Below are positions 38,596 through 46,304 of a DNA stretch of 64,000 nucleotides, piece by piece. The notes beneath the pieces are model-generated. The model saw only the letters and a list, made by a program, of their open reading frames with translations, did no database searches and had not been told where the DNA came from. The stretch's first letter is position 1. Each line of letters starts with the position of its first letter. The stretch comes from Rhodopseudomonas pseudopalustris (lineage in GTDB: Bacteria > Pseudomonadota > Alphaproteobacteria > Rhizobiales > Xanthobacteraceae). The translations under genes and the position numbers were made by a program. Where the stretch lies: NCBI RefSeq assembly GCF_900110435.1, contig NZ_FODT01000017.1, forward strand, positions 1-64,000, in the 5' to 3' direction.

Positions 38596-39894
38596 ATGAC
38601 TCCGGACGACATTGCGGGCTTCTACGCGAAGCGCTCGGATCTCAATCTCGACGACTACATCGAGCTGGATTTCGATTTCGAATGCGCCGGCGATCCGCGC
38701 GAGGCCGCGGCGCATCTGTGCAGCGAGCAATCCACCGCGCAATGGCGCCGCGTCGGCGTCGACGAGGACTTCCGGCCGCGCTTCGCCGCGAAAGTGCTGG
38801 AGCTTCACGCCGAGCCGCGGCCGTCGGGGTTCAGCACGCCGGTCGAATGCGCGGTGCGCGGCGAGGTGCATGCCTGCCGCGTGACGATCGCGCATCCGCA
38901 CGGCAATTTCGGCCCGAAGATTCCGAATCTGCTGTCGGCCGTCTGCGGCGAGGGCGTGTTCTTCTCGCCCGGCATTCCGCTGATCCGGCTGCAGGACATC
39001 CGGTTTCCCGACAGCTATCTGGCCGCCTTTGCCGGCCCGCAATTCGGCGTCGCCGGATTGCGCGAACGGCTGAAGGCTTTCGATCGGCCGATCTTCTTCG
39101 GCGTGATCAAGCCGAATATCGGGTTGTCGGCAGAGCCGTTCGCCGAACTCGGCTATCAGAGCTGGCTCGGCGGGCTCGATATCGCCAAGGACGACGAGAT
39201 GCTCGCCGACGTCGACTGGTGTCCGCTCGCCGAGCGCGCGGCATTGCTCGGCGACGCCTGCCGGCGCGCGGAAGCCGAGACCGGCGTGCCGAAGATCTAT
39301 CTGGCCAACATCACCGACGAGGTCGACCGGCTGATCGAGCTGCACGATCTCGCGGTCAGCAACGGCGCCGGCGCGCTGCTGGTCAATGCGATGCCGGTCG
39401 GCCTTTCGGCGGTGCGGATGCTGCGCAAGCACGCCACCGTGCCGCTGATCGCGCATTTCCCGTTCATCGCGGCGTTCAGCCGGCTCGCCAATTACGGCAT
39501 TCATTCGCGGGTGATGACGCGGCTGCAGCGGCTGGCGGGTTTCGACGTGGTGATCATGCCGGGCTTCGGGCCACGGATGATGACGCCGGAGCACGAGGTG
39601 ATGGACTGCGTGCGGGCCTGTCTGGAGCCGATGGGACCGATCAAGCCGTGCCTGCCGGTCCCGGGCGGCAGCGATTCCGCGGCGACGCTGGAGTCGGTGT
39701 ATCGCAAGGTCGGCTGCGCCGATTTCGGTTTCGTGCCGGGCCGCGGCGTGTTCGGCCATCCGATGGGACCGGCGGCGGGCGCGGCCTCGATCCGTCAGGC
39801 CTGGGACGCGATCGCCTCAGGCATTGCGGTCAGCGACCATGCCGCCAGCCATCCGGAACTGGCGGCGGCGTTGCGGGCGTTCGGCGGCCGCTGA
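38596..39894 (+). CDS. RuBisCO-like protein, form IV (RLP2 type)
   Basis: A 432-residue homologue of the RuBisCO large subunit that cannot be a normal carboxylase. The C-terminal barrel starts at [12 protein letters not shown], where the first active-site lysine is kept but the second Lys of KPKxGLS is Asn. The carbamate site [10 protein letters not shown] keeps Lys, Asp and Asp/Glu. GIHSR keeps the His, but the loop-6 lysine region is replaced by [12 protein letters not shown]. Phosphate-binding Gly-rich blocks remain ([22 protein letters not shown]). From memory it resembles the R. palustris RLP2 / IV-Photo group, possibly an enolase- or isomerase-like enzyme of sulfur metabolism. The substrate is unknown. 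Confidence 0.88.
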   Translation: MTPDDIAGFYAKRSDLNLDDYIELDFDFECAGDPREAAAHLCSEQSTAQWRRVGVDEDFRPRFAAKVLELHAEPRPSGFSTPVECAVRGEVHACRVTIAHPHGNFGPKIPNLLSAVCGEGVFFSPGIPLIRLQDIRFPDSYLAAFAGPQFGVAGLRERLKAFDRPIFFGVIKPNIGLSAEPFAELGYQSWLGGLDIAKDDEMLADVDWCPLAERAALLGDACRRAEAETGVPKIYLANITDEVDRLIELHDLAVSNGAGALLVNAMPVGLSAVRMLRKHATVPLIAHFPFIAAFSRLANYGIHSRVMTRLQRLAGFDVVIMPGFGPRMMTPEHEVMDCVRACLEPMGPIKPCLPVPGGSDSAATLESVYRKVGCADFGFVPGRGVFGHPMGPAAGAASIRQAWDAIASGIAVSDHAASHPELAAALRAFGGR

Positions 39895-39910
39895 GCTTCA
39901 GCGGCCGCAA

Positions 39911-40016
39911 GAGCTTTTCCGGTTCTGATCGAATCAGAACCGGAGCTCTGACTTTTTGTTCTGACGCGTTTTCTTGACGCGAACCGGTACCCACTTCGCT
40001 CGAAAACGCGATAGAA
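39911..40016. repeat. dispersed palindromic repeat, full copy
   Basis: A GGTTCTGATCGAATCAGAACCGGAGCTC-type palindrome is followed by TTTTTGTTCTGACGCGTTTTC, GCGAACCGGTACCCACTTCGCTCG and AAAACGCG. It lies after the RuBisCO-like gene. Other copies are at 47225-47330, 49885-49986, 51511-51613 and 55449-55512. Confidence 0.8.
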
Positions 40017-40041
40017 TTAAGTCTCGGCGGAGCCGCCGCGG

Positions 40042-41127
40042 TCAGCGCGAAAGTTCGGTGAACCTGACGATCACCGCGGTGCGGCGGCCCTGCGTCGGCG
40101 CCGCGTCGCGATGGATGCCGGCCGGATCGTACAGCACGGCGTTGCCCTCGCTGCTCGTCACCGCCACCTGATGGCTCTGGATCGCGGTGGCGAAGTTGCT
40201 GTCGGCGACGAGGTCGGCGCCGAACGACGCTTTGCGCTGCAGGCCGGCAGGCAGCGCGTAGAAGGTCTCGCGCCAGGCCTGTAGCCTCGACGACAGGCCG
40301 CAGAGGTCGTTGGCGCGGCGGATCAACGCGTCGCCGAACCGCGTCGCGGCGCGGTTGCTGCCGGCCACATAGGTCAGCGGGCCGTTAGCCGGGCCGACTT
40401 CGTCGAGATAGATCACCAGCTTCATCGCATTGTAGCCGAGGTCGACCTTGAAGCCGTCGCAGGGCGAGGCGTCGACGCCGACATCGGCGAACGGGCTGGC
40501 CGGCGGCGCGCCGGGCGCATCGACGACTTCCGCGGCGATGTGACCGACGCCCACCGGGCGCTTGAGATAGGCGCTCGCGGCCTCGGTCAGGCCGAGATCG
40601 GCCGCGGTCTGGTTGAACCAGCGATAGAGATCCGGGGCCGACGCGGGATCGACCCAGATCCGGCTGCTGTCGGGATCGCCGGCCGGCGTTGCGCGCTGCT
40701 CCAGCGTCTTCAGTTGCGGGGCGAGTTGCGTGCGGATCTGCGCGATCACATCGTTGCCGAGGCGGACCACCGCGAAGCCGTCGCCCTGAAGCGGCACGAA
40801 CACCGCCGTGCCGCGCTCGGTTTTCGGCGCATAGGCGCGGCCGGCGGTGAAGCGCGAGAGCCTCTGCAGCAGGATCAGGCGCAGATAGGTCGGCAGGCCG
40901 CGCAGCACCGTGATCAAAGGTTTGCCGCCCTGGGCGGGGCGCGGCAGGTGCTCGACGTCGATGGCGCGCTGCGCCGAGGTCAGCAGGAAGCCGTAACCGA
41001 AAATGCTCAGCGCCTTCAGCCGGGCGCCGAGCATCGGCATCGACATCACGCGGCCATAGGCCGGATGGGCGTCGTAGTCGATCGCCGGCAGATGATCGAA
41101 CGGATAGGACTTTCCTTCGGGTGGCAT
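40042..41127 (-). CDS. phytanoyl-CoA dioxygenase-like protein with an altered metal site
   Basis: About 361 residues. The C-terminal half has the layout of Fe(II)/2-oxoglutarate PhyH-type enzymes: LGYNAMKLVIYLDEVGPANGPLTYVAGSNR, then GNAVLYDPAGIHRDAAPTQGRRTAVIVRF in pieces, with the distal His (about 339) and the oxoglutarate-binding Arg. The usual HxD motif appears as FKVD (Lys 227, Asp 229), so one metal ligand is replaced. The N-terminal 110 residues are family-unknown. The ATG at 41125-41127 is preferred because GGAGGGG sits just upstream; the ATG five codons earlier overlaps that site. Function unknown. Confidence 0.65.
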   Translation of the reverse strand: MPPEGKSYPFDHLPAIDYDAHPAYGRVMSMPMLGARLKALSIFGYGFLLTSAQRAIDVEHLPRPAQGGKPLITVLRGLPTYLRLILLQRLSRFTAGRAYAPKTERGTAVFVPLQGDGFAVVRLGNDVIAQIRTQLAPQLKTLEQRATPAGDPDSSRIWVDPASAPDLYRWFNQTAADLGLTEAASAYLKRPVGVGHIAAEVVDAPGAPPASPFADVGVDASPCDGFKVDLGYNAMKLVIYLDEVGPANGPLTYVAGSNRAATRFGDALIRRANDLCGLSSRLQAWRETFYALPAGLQRKASFGADLVADSNFATAIQSHQVAVTSSEGNAVLYDPAGIHRDAAPTQGRRTAVIVRFTELSR

Positions 41128-41498
41128 GACCTGCCCCTCCATAAGCTCACGAATCCCATAGACAGCAAATGCGGACTATGGTTGGCGGCATCGCATCGCG
41201 CGAGATAGCAATACGGCGATGTCCCGCGGGATCGCGGCGCGCGGCATTGCGCAGCCGGTCCGACGCAGCGCGGCCCATGCGATTTCCGAATGCGCAGCGA
41301 TGCATTGACGTCCATCAATCGGCGCACGCCAAAGTGTGGACGCCGCAGCGATCCGCACTAGCACGAACGCGCCGCGCCGCGCTGCGCCCGTTGGTCGCGG
41401 CGAAGTGGGAGGCGCGACACATGGGCGTTACGACACGCCGGCGTCACGACATCTGGACGTCGCGACACATGTTAAAGACAAGAGAGACGGACGGGAGC
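41128..41498. other. gene-free stretch between the PhyH-like and B12-binding genes
   Basis: No gene is supported in these 371 bases. They contain the promoter side of the PhyH-like gene and four 16-bp direct repeats at 41415-41478. Confidence 0.5.
41415..41478. promoter_or_regulatory. four 16-bp direct repeats, possible operator array
   Basis: CGACA occurs at 41415, 41431, 41447 and 41463, exactly 16 bases apart. The units are CGACACATGGGCGTTA, CGACACGCCGGCGTCA, CGACATCTGGACGTCG and CGACACATGTTAAAGA. The array lies about 290 bases upstream of the PhyH-like gene start and just after the end of the B12-binding gene. Regular spacing suggests protein binding on about one and a half helical turns, but this is inference. 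Confidence 0.5.
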
Positions 41499-42296
41499 TC
41501 AGATCCAGGCGAAATTCGCCGCCGGGCGCGCGGTGCGGTTGAGCAGCGAGCGCATCAGGCAGCGCTCGATCTGCACGGAGGAGACCGTCGCGGCGTCGGC
41601 GCCGACCATCGTGCAGGCATCGGCGCGCTCGGCGAACACGCGACCGCTGGCCACCACGGCGAGCGCCGGATTGCGCGAGGCGCGGCGAACCTTGCGGATG
41701 GTCTCGGCGACGCGCGGCAGCCAGTGCTCGCGGCGCAGCGCCGGACTGAGCGACAGGTTGACCGCATCGAACCAGCCATTGGCGACCAGATCGGACAGCG
41801 CCTTGTCGGTGTCGGGGAATTCGCTGACCGTATTCCAGCCGGCCTGACGCAGCAGCTCGGAGTGCAGCGCCGGGAAGAACGAATGCGGCTCGCCGGGCTG
41901 CGAAATCACCAGCACGGTGCGCGGCTGCGAGCGCGTCAGCGGTGCGGAGAGCAGATCGAAGCTGATGCGGCGCATCGCGGTCTGCAATTGGCACAGGCCG
42001 ATCGTGACCTCGAATTCGCTGCAGGCGTCTTCGCTCCACAGATCGCCGAGCTTGCGCGCGGTCGGCTCGAACAGACCGGTGAACAATGCGGTCGGCGACG
42101 ATGCGCGCGTCAGCGAGCTGTCGATCAGATCGAACGCGTCCGCGAGATTGGGCGCAATCAGCAGCCGGGCCAGTTCGTCAGCGCGCGCCTCCGCCGGATC
42201 CTTGGCGATACGGACTCGCTTGGGAGCCGCGCTGTGCTTGACGAGGAGATGCGGGATGACCGTCGAGACAATGCTTTCTGGATGCACGGCACGCAC
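41499..42296 (-). CDS. cobalamin-binding regulator-like protein (AerR/PpaA type)
   Basis: About 265 residues. The N-terminal helical part (ELARLLIAPNLADAFDLIDSSL, GLFEPTARKLGDLWSEDACSEFEVTIGLCQLQ) is a B12-binding helical cap domain with the LW...E pattern. It is followed by a B12-binding Rossmann domain (TVLVISQPGEPHSFFPALHSELLRQAGWNT). The base-off DxHxxG motif is absent, and PGEPHSF is the AerR/PpaA-like variant. Relatives are light- or redox-linked antirepressors of photosynthesis genes. There is no DNA-binding domain. No ATG fits; a GTG at 42294-42296 is the likely start, with another GTG three codons later. Confidence 0.7.
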   Translation of the reverse strand: MRAVHPESIVSTVIPHLLVKHSAAPKRVRIAKDPAEARADELARLLIAPNLADAFDLIDSSLTRASSPTALFTGLFEPTARKLGDLWSEDACSEFEVTIGLCQLQTAMRRISFDLLSAPLTRSQPRTVLVISQPGEPHSFFPALHSELLRQAGWNTVSEFPDTDKALSDLVANGWFDAVNLSLSPALRREHWLPRVAETIRKVRRASRNPALAVVASGRVFAERADACTMVGADAATVSSVQIERCLMRSLLNRTARPAANFAWI

Positions 42297-43187
42297 TCGA
42301 TCTGGTTGCCCTCGGATGGCAGGGAAAGGAAATGATGATTGGCCAGGTCCTGCGAAGCTGCCGAGGGGGAAGCAGATCGGGGTTCCTGGCGCGCCAGTTC
42401 TACGGTTACGGCTCGTAGCAAAACCGGCAGCGCCGTTGCCGCATCGCCTAGGGAGCCCCGGAAACGAGAGCCCGTCTTTGCTCTGGATCAAAACGCCCCG
42501 GGCGATCGCTCAAGGGGGCGGCCAAGCCGGGGCGACAGGCGCGATGATGCAGCGGCATAGCGTCGCTCTGGTGTCGCGGCAGCAATCGGTCGCAGCAGGG
42601 CCTAGGTACCGCTCCCGAGGCGGCGAAGGTCGTACGATTGGGCCGGTGGATTATGAATGGATCATTCCAGCGAATCGGGATTCCTGATATTAGGTCCCAG
42701 TGAGCCGATCGTCGCTCGGTGAATGAGCGGGGATCGACAGGAGTATCTGGAATACCCGTGAGCGGTAACTGGCGTAGCTTCAGTAGTACCGCCGCACAGG
42801 CAGAGACGCGACCACTAGTCGCAAAGGACTGAAGCACAGTTGCGTCTTTGTCCTGCATCAATCGATACAGTTAGTGAGCGCGTATATTTACAGTTGTGCG
42901 AATCAGCGCAAAACTGAATCGATGAGTCGATCAAAGCTGAGCAACTATCTCGTTTAATCAAAGTGTTAGACCGGTATTTGGCTCACAGGTGATTCGCGAT
43001 TCTGAAGAACGAGTGCCTGGCTACCAGCGCTCGTTCACCGTTCCAACGTGAGGCGCTTTTCTGGCGTAACCGACAATCGATTGCGCCGCAGTTAGAGGTT
43101 TCGTTAACCTTAATGAGTAAAGCGTTGATCACGCTGTTCACCTTAGGGGGCAAGCCGCCCCTAATTGAAGAAAGCTGGAGAAAAACA
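42297..43187. other. long gene-free stretch upstream of the HAMP protein
   Basis: These 891 bases have no convincing gene. 42300-42660 is GC-rich and open on both strands, but no start site or product is recognisable. From 42680 to 43140 the sequence is AT-richer with frequent stops. A hairpin (TTAGGGG / CCCCTAA, 43143-43163) lies 25 bases before the HAMP gene start and would be in its leader RNA. Confidence 0.45.
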
Positions 43188-43970
43188 ATGCAGTTCGACC
43201 TTTCAAACCGGAACCTGTCTCAGAAGATCTCGATCCTGGTGTTGGGAATTACCTTCTTCGTGGCGCTCGCGATCGGCGGCGTCGGCGAGATGATTTTGCA
43301 TAAAGTGGGGGCGGACCAGGCCAAGCAGTCGGCCAGCGTCGCCTCGCTGGACCGCCTCGTCGGACTGGGAGGCGCGACGCTGTCGCCTGTCCGGGCGGCT
43401 GACGGAAGCATTGTGGGCATGCTGGTGATGCAACAGGACGCGGGTCCCGTGGTGATGCCAGCGTCCTATGAGGGTCAGGGCCTTGTGGTCCAGGCCGCGG
43501 AGACCGTCGCGGCGCCGGCTGCGGATTACGCGCTCAGCGCCGCTCACACCATGCTGTTGCTCGCCGGTATCGTGGTCTTCGCAGTGGTCGGCCTGGTCGG
43601 CACCCGGATTTCCCGCGGCCTGCTCGCTCCGCTGGGCGAACTCGAGAAGGACGTTGCCCGTCTCGCCAGCGGTGACACCAGCATCCGCATTCACGCTCTG
43701 AGCCGCTCCGACGAAATCGGCCGGATCGCCCGTTCGATCGCCAAGATCCAGGAATCGCTGATCGAGCTCGCCAGGCTGAAGACCCAGAAGGTCGTCGGCG
43801 GCGCGACCTCGGTGATGGAGAATCTCAAGGAGATGTGGGGCGATCTGAAATCGGCTGCGCGCAACGCCCGCGAGATGCTGTTCACGGACGGCAGGACGGT
43901 CGGCGAGACGCTGACGCGGTCATGGAACGATTGGGTGCATAACGGCCTCGGCGTCCCGAAGCGCGCCTGA
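43188..43970 (+). CDS. HAMP-domain membrane protein without an output domain
   Basis: 260 residues. Transmembrane helices lie at about 16-37 and 122-142, with an extracytoplasmic segment of about 80 residues between them. A HAMP domain follows (about 143-195: RISRGLLAPLGELEKDVARLASGDTSIRI, SRSDEIGRIARSIAKIQESL in pieces). The last 65 residues (TSVMENLKEMWGDLKSAARNAREML) are helical, but there is no methyl-accepting, kinase or cyclase domain. The ATG at 43188 has GGAGA about 8 bases upstream, better than an ATG 25 codons earlier. A strong terminator follows. The role may be a truncated chemoreceptor or a signalling adaptor. Confidence 0.75.
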   Translation: MQFDLSNRNLSQKISILVLGITFFVALAIGGVGEMILHKVGADQAKQSASVASLDRLVGLGGATLSPVRAADGSIVGMLVMQQDAGPVVMPASYEGQGLVVQAAETVAAPAADYALSAAHTMLLLAGIVVFAVVGLVGTRISRGLLAPLGELEKDVARLASGDTSIRIHALSRSDEIGRIARSIAKIQESLIELARLKTQKVVGGATSVMENLKEMWGDLKSAARNAREMLFTDGRTVGETLTRSWNDWVHNGLGVPKRA

Positions 43971-44038
43971 CGCAAAACCCGCCGCGCCTCGTTCGACAGA
44001 ACGGGGCGCAGGCAACGAGCAGACCTCGATCAAATTCC

Positions 44039-44070
44039 AAAAGCCCGCGCTCGCCGCGGGCTTTTTTTTT
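44039..44070 (+). terminator. rho-independent terminator
   Basis: AAAAGCCCGCG, loop, then CGCGGGCTTTTTTTTT. It follows the HAMP-protein gene and may also serve the convergent TauE gene. Confidence 0.9.
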
Positions 44071-44080
44071 GTCGGGTGGA

Positions 44081-44830
44081 TCACGCGTAGGCGCGCAGGA
44101 AGAAGTGGATCGTCATCGCGGCGGCGAGCAGCACGGTCGCAGATTTGACGACCGATGAGGGGAGCGCCTTGCCCAGGATCGCCCCGAAATAGCCGCCGAG
44201 GAATGCGCCGGCGCCGACCAGCAACGCTTCCGGCCAGCGAACCGCCCCAGCGACGATGAAACAGATCACCGCCACGGTGTTGGCGGCGCTGACCAGCAGC
44301 GTCCGCGGCGGATTGAGCGCCTTCACATCGGCGCCATCAAGCAGATTCCACGCCGCCATCATCATCAAGCCGACGGCTCCGCCAAAGTAGCCGCCATAGA
44401 CGCCGAGCAGAAACTGGATCACCAGCAGCGTGACGATCCCCGTGCGGAAGCGCGCCCGCAAGGCCGGCCCGAGCCTGCGGCCGAAGGCGAGCGCCAGCGT
44501 GGCCAGCAGCAGCAGCCAGGGAAGCACGCGGTCGAACAATGACGTCGGGGTCCATAGCAGCAGCAGCGCGCCGATCAGGCCGCCGAACAGGGTGGTGAGC
44601 AGCATCGTTCCCAGCGGCACACCCGCGACCCGGCTGAAGCCGTCGCGATACACCCAGGCGCTCGCCAAACCGCCCGGATAGAGCGCGATGGTGCTGGATG
44701 CATTCGCCAAGACCGAAGGCACGCCGACGCCGATCAGGGCCGGCAAAGTGACGAAGCTGCCGCCTCCGGCCGTCGCATTCATGGCGCCGGCGAGCGCGCC
44801 GGCTCCTATCAGCAGGAATACTTCGCTCAT
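44081..44830 (-). CDS. TauE/SafE sulfite exporter family protein
   Basis: A 249-residue membrane protein with about eight helices. The first repeat GAGALAGAMNATAGGGSFVTLPAL and the second repeat FLLGVYGGYFGGAVGLMMMAAWNLL are the duplicated glycine-rich TauE signature. ASSTIALYPGGLASAW follows the first repeat. The family exports sulfoacetate, sulfite or other organosulfur anions; the substrate here is unknown. It starts at the ATG read from 44828-44830. It is divergent from a LysR regulator 81 bases away, which probably controls it. Confidence 0.92.
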   Translation of the reverse strand: MSEVFLLIGAGALAGAMNATAGGGSFVTLPALIGVGVPSVLANASSTIALYPGGLASAWVYRDGFSRVAGVPLGTMLLTTLFGGLIGALLLLWTPTSLFDRVLPWLLLLATLALAFGRRLGPALRARFRTGIVTLLVIQFLLGVYGGYFGGAVGLMMMAAWNLLDGADVKALNPPRTLLVSAANTVAVICFIVAGAVRWPEALLVGAGAFLGGYFGAILGKALPSSVVKSATVLLAAAMTIHFFLRAYA

Positions 44831-44911
44831 CGCCCTTGATGGGCCGCGCACGGGTCGCTGACAATTCGGAAGCTTCGGTGCTAGCTTTCGGAAAACCCGA
44901 AAGGACGAGCG

Positions 44912-45850
44912 ATGCGCTTCGACCTGATCGACCTGCGGCTGTTCGTCAACATCGTCCAGTCCGGCAGCATCACCCGGGGCGCCGAAGCCTCTCACATGGC
45001 GCTCGCCTCCGCGAGCGAGCGGGTCAGCGGGATGGAGAGCCTGCTTGGGACGCCGCTGCTGCGGCGCGAGCGCCGCGGAGTCGCGCCGACCGCGGCCGGC
45101 CGGGCGCTGCTGCATCATGCCAGATCCGTCACCCTGCAGATCGAGCGGATGCGCGGCGATTTGCGCGCCTTCTCTGCGGGAGTGAGGGGCGAGGTTCGAA
45201 TGCTGTCCAATACGGCCGGCTTGGTCGATCTGGTGCCCGCCGCGCTGCGCAGGTTTCTCACCGCCCATCCGAATGTCGATGTCGATCTCGAGGAGCGGAC
45301 CAGCATGGAGATCGTGCAGGCCGTTGCGGAGGGGCAGGCGGAGTTCGGCGTGATCGCCGGCACCGCCGATCCCGGCGCGTTGGACATTCGAACGCTGATT
45401 GTCGACCGGCTGGCGGTGCTCGCCGCGCGAGCTCACCCGCTGGCGGCGCGCCAGGCGGTCGGCTTTGCCGAACTGCTCGACGAGCGATTTGTCGGGCTCG
45501 GCGCCGGAGCACTCCACGACCATCTGCAACAACATGCCGCACAGCTCGGCCGCCGCATCGCCTACCGGGTGCGCCTGAGCAGCTTCGAGGCCGTTGCGCG
45601 TCTGGTCGAGGCGGGCGTCGGCCTGGCGATCCTGCCGATGTCCGCGATCGACCGCCATCCCGCGGATGGCGTCACGGCAATTGCGCTAACGGACGCCTGG
45701 TCGCAACGCCAATTGCTGGTTTGCGCGACCGACTTTGGAGAATTGACGACCCATGCCCGGCTGCTGGTCGAGGAGCTTCAGCGTCAGGCGGGAAAGCTGG
45801 ACGATCACCTGGGACCAAGCCCGGTCACGGCGGGACCGCAGTCGCCCTGA
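44912..45850 (+). CDS. LysR-family transcriptional regulator
   Basis: 312 residues. The N-terminal winged helix-turn-helix is clear (MRFDLIDLRLFVNIVQSGSITRGAEASHMALASASERVSGMESLLGTPLLRR in pieces, residues 1-53), followed by a linker helix and a LysR substrate-binding domain from about residue 90 (GEVRMLSNTAGLVDLVPAALRRF). The gene is divergent from the TauE exporter with only 81 bases between start codons, the classic arrangement for a LysR regulator and its target. The effector is not predictable. Confidence 0.92.
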   Translation: MRFDLIDLRLFVNIVQSGSITRGAEASHMALASASERVSGMESLLGTPLLRRERRGVAPTAAGRALLHHARSVTLQIERMRGDLRAFSAGVRGEVRMLSNTAGLVDLVPAALRRFLTAHPNVDVDLEERTSMEIVQAVAEGQAEFGVIAGTADPGALDIRTLIVDRLAVLAARAHPLAARQAVGFAELLDERFVGLGAGALHDHLQQHAAQLGRRIAYRVRLSSFEAVARLVEAGVGLAILPMSAIDRHPADGVTAIALTDAWSQRQLLVCATDFGELTTHARLLVEELQRQAGKLDDHLGPSPVTAGPQSP

Positions 45851-45918
45851 CAGCCGTCAGGCCCTCGCGGGCGGCAAGCTCGAACTCAGCGTTGAAACCT
45901 GCACGACCGGGAAAATTC

Positions 45919-45993
45919 TGGAGCGGGCGAAGGGATTCGAACCCTCGACCCCAACCTTGGCAAGGTTGTGCTCTACCCCTGAGCTACACCCGC
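45919..45993 (-). tRNA. tRNA-Gly (anticodon GCC)
   Basis: On the minus strand the acceptor stem GCGGGTG pairs with CGCCCGC. The D-arm is GCTCAGGGGTAGAGC, the anticodon stem CAACC/GGTTG has loop TTGCCAA (anticodon GCC), the T-loop is TTCGAAT, and TCCA closes the 3' end. Confidence 0.96.
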
Positions 45994-46304
45994 ATCCGAG
46001 AAACACCGAAGCTCACGCCGCGGTGTGCGCAGACCTATGCCAAATGCCGCAGGCGAATGCAACAGCCGTTGGCGGCTTTGATGCATCCGTTTGGCGGGGG
46101 GGCGGCAAAACGACCGCGCCGCCCCGAGACCCGGCGCCGCGCGCGCTATCCTGCTTCATCTGCTGGCAAACTGGCGCAAAGGCCCCGAAAAGACCGCCGC
46201 CGCCGGCCGACATCGCGGCCGGTTCCAGTTGAAAAACCAAACTTCGCGCTCCATTTACATGGGGTGCTAGAACAGCGCTCTTCCGGACATCAGGCGAGGA
46301 TCAC
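45994..46304. other. gene-free stretch upstream of cnoX
   Basis: These 311 bases have no supported gene. They contain the promoters of tRNA-Gly (minus) and cnoX (plus). No operator was recognised. Confidence 0.4.

Noticed and set aside
41415-41478. Plasmid-type iterons or an origin of replication
   Set aside because: There are only four short units and no rep, parAB or DnaA boxes nearby; an operator is more likely.
41169-42335. 388-codon plus-strand frame
   Set aside because: It runs through the direct repeats and antisense to the B12-binding gene and has no domain signature.
42448-42861. 137-codon minus-strand frame in the long intergenic region
   Set aside because: There is no ribosome site, no family pattern, and composition changes along its length.
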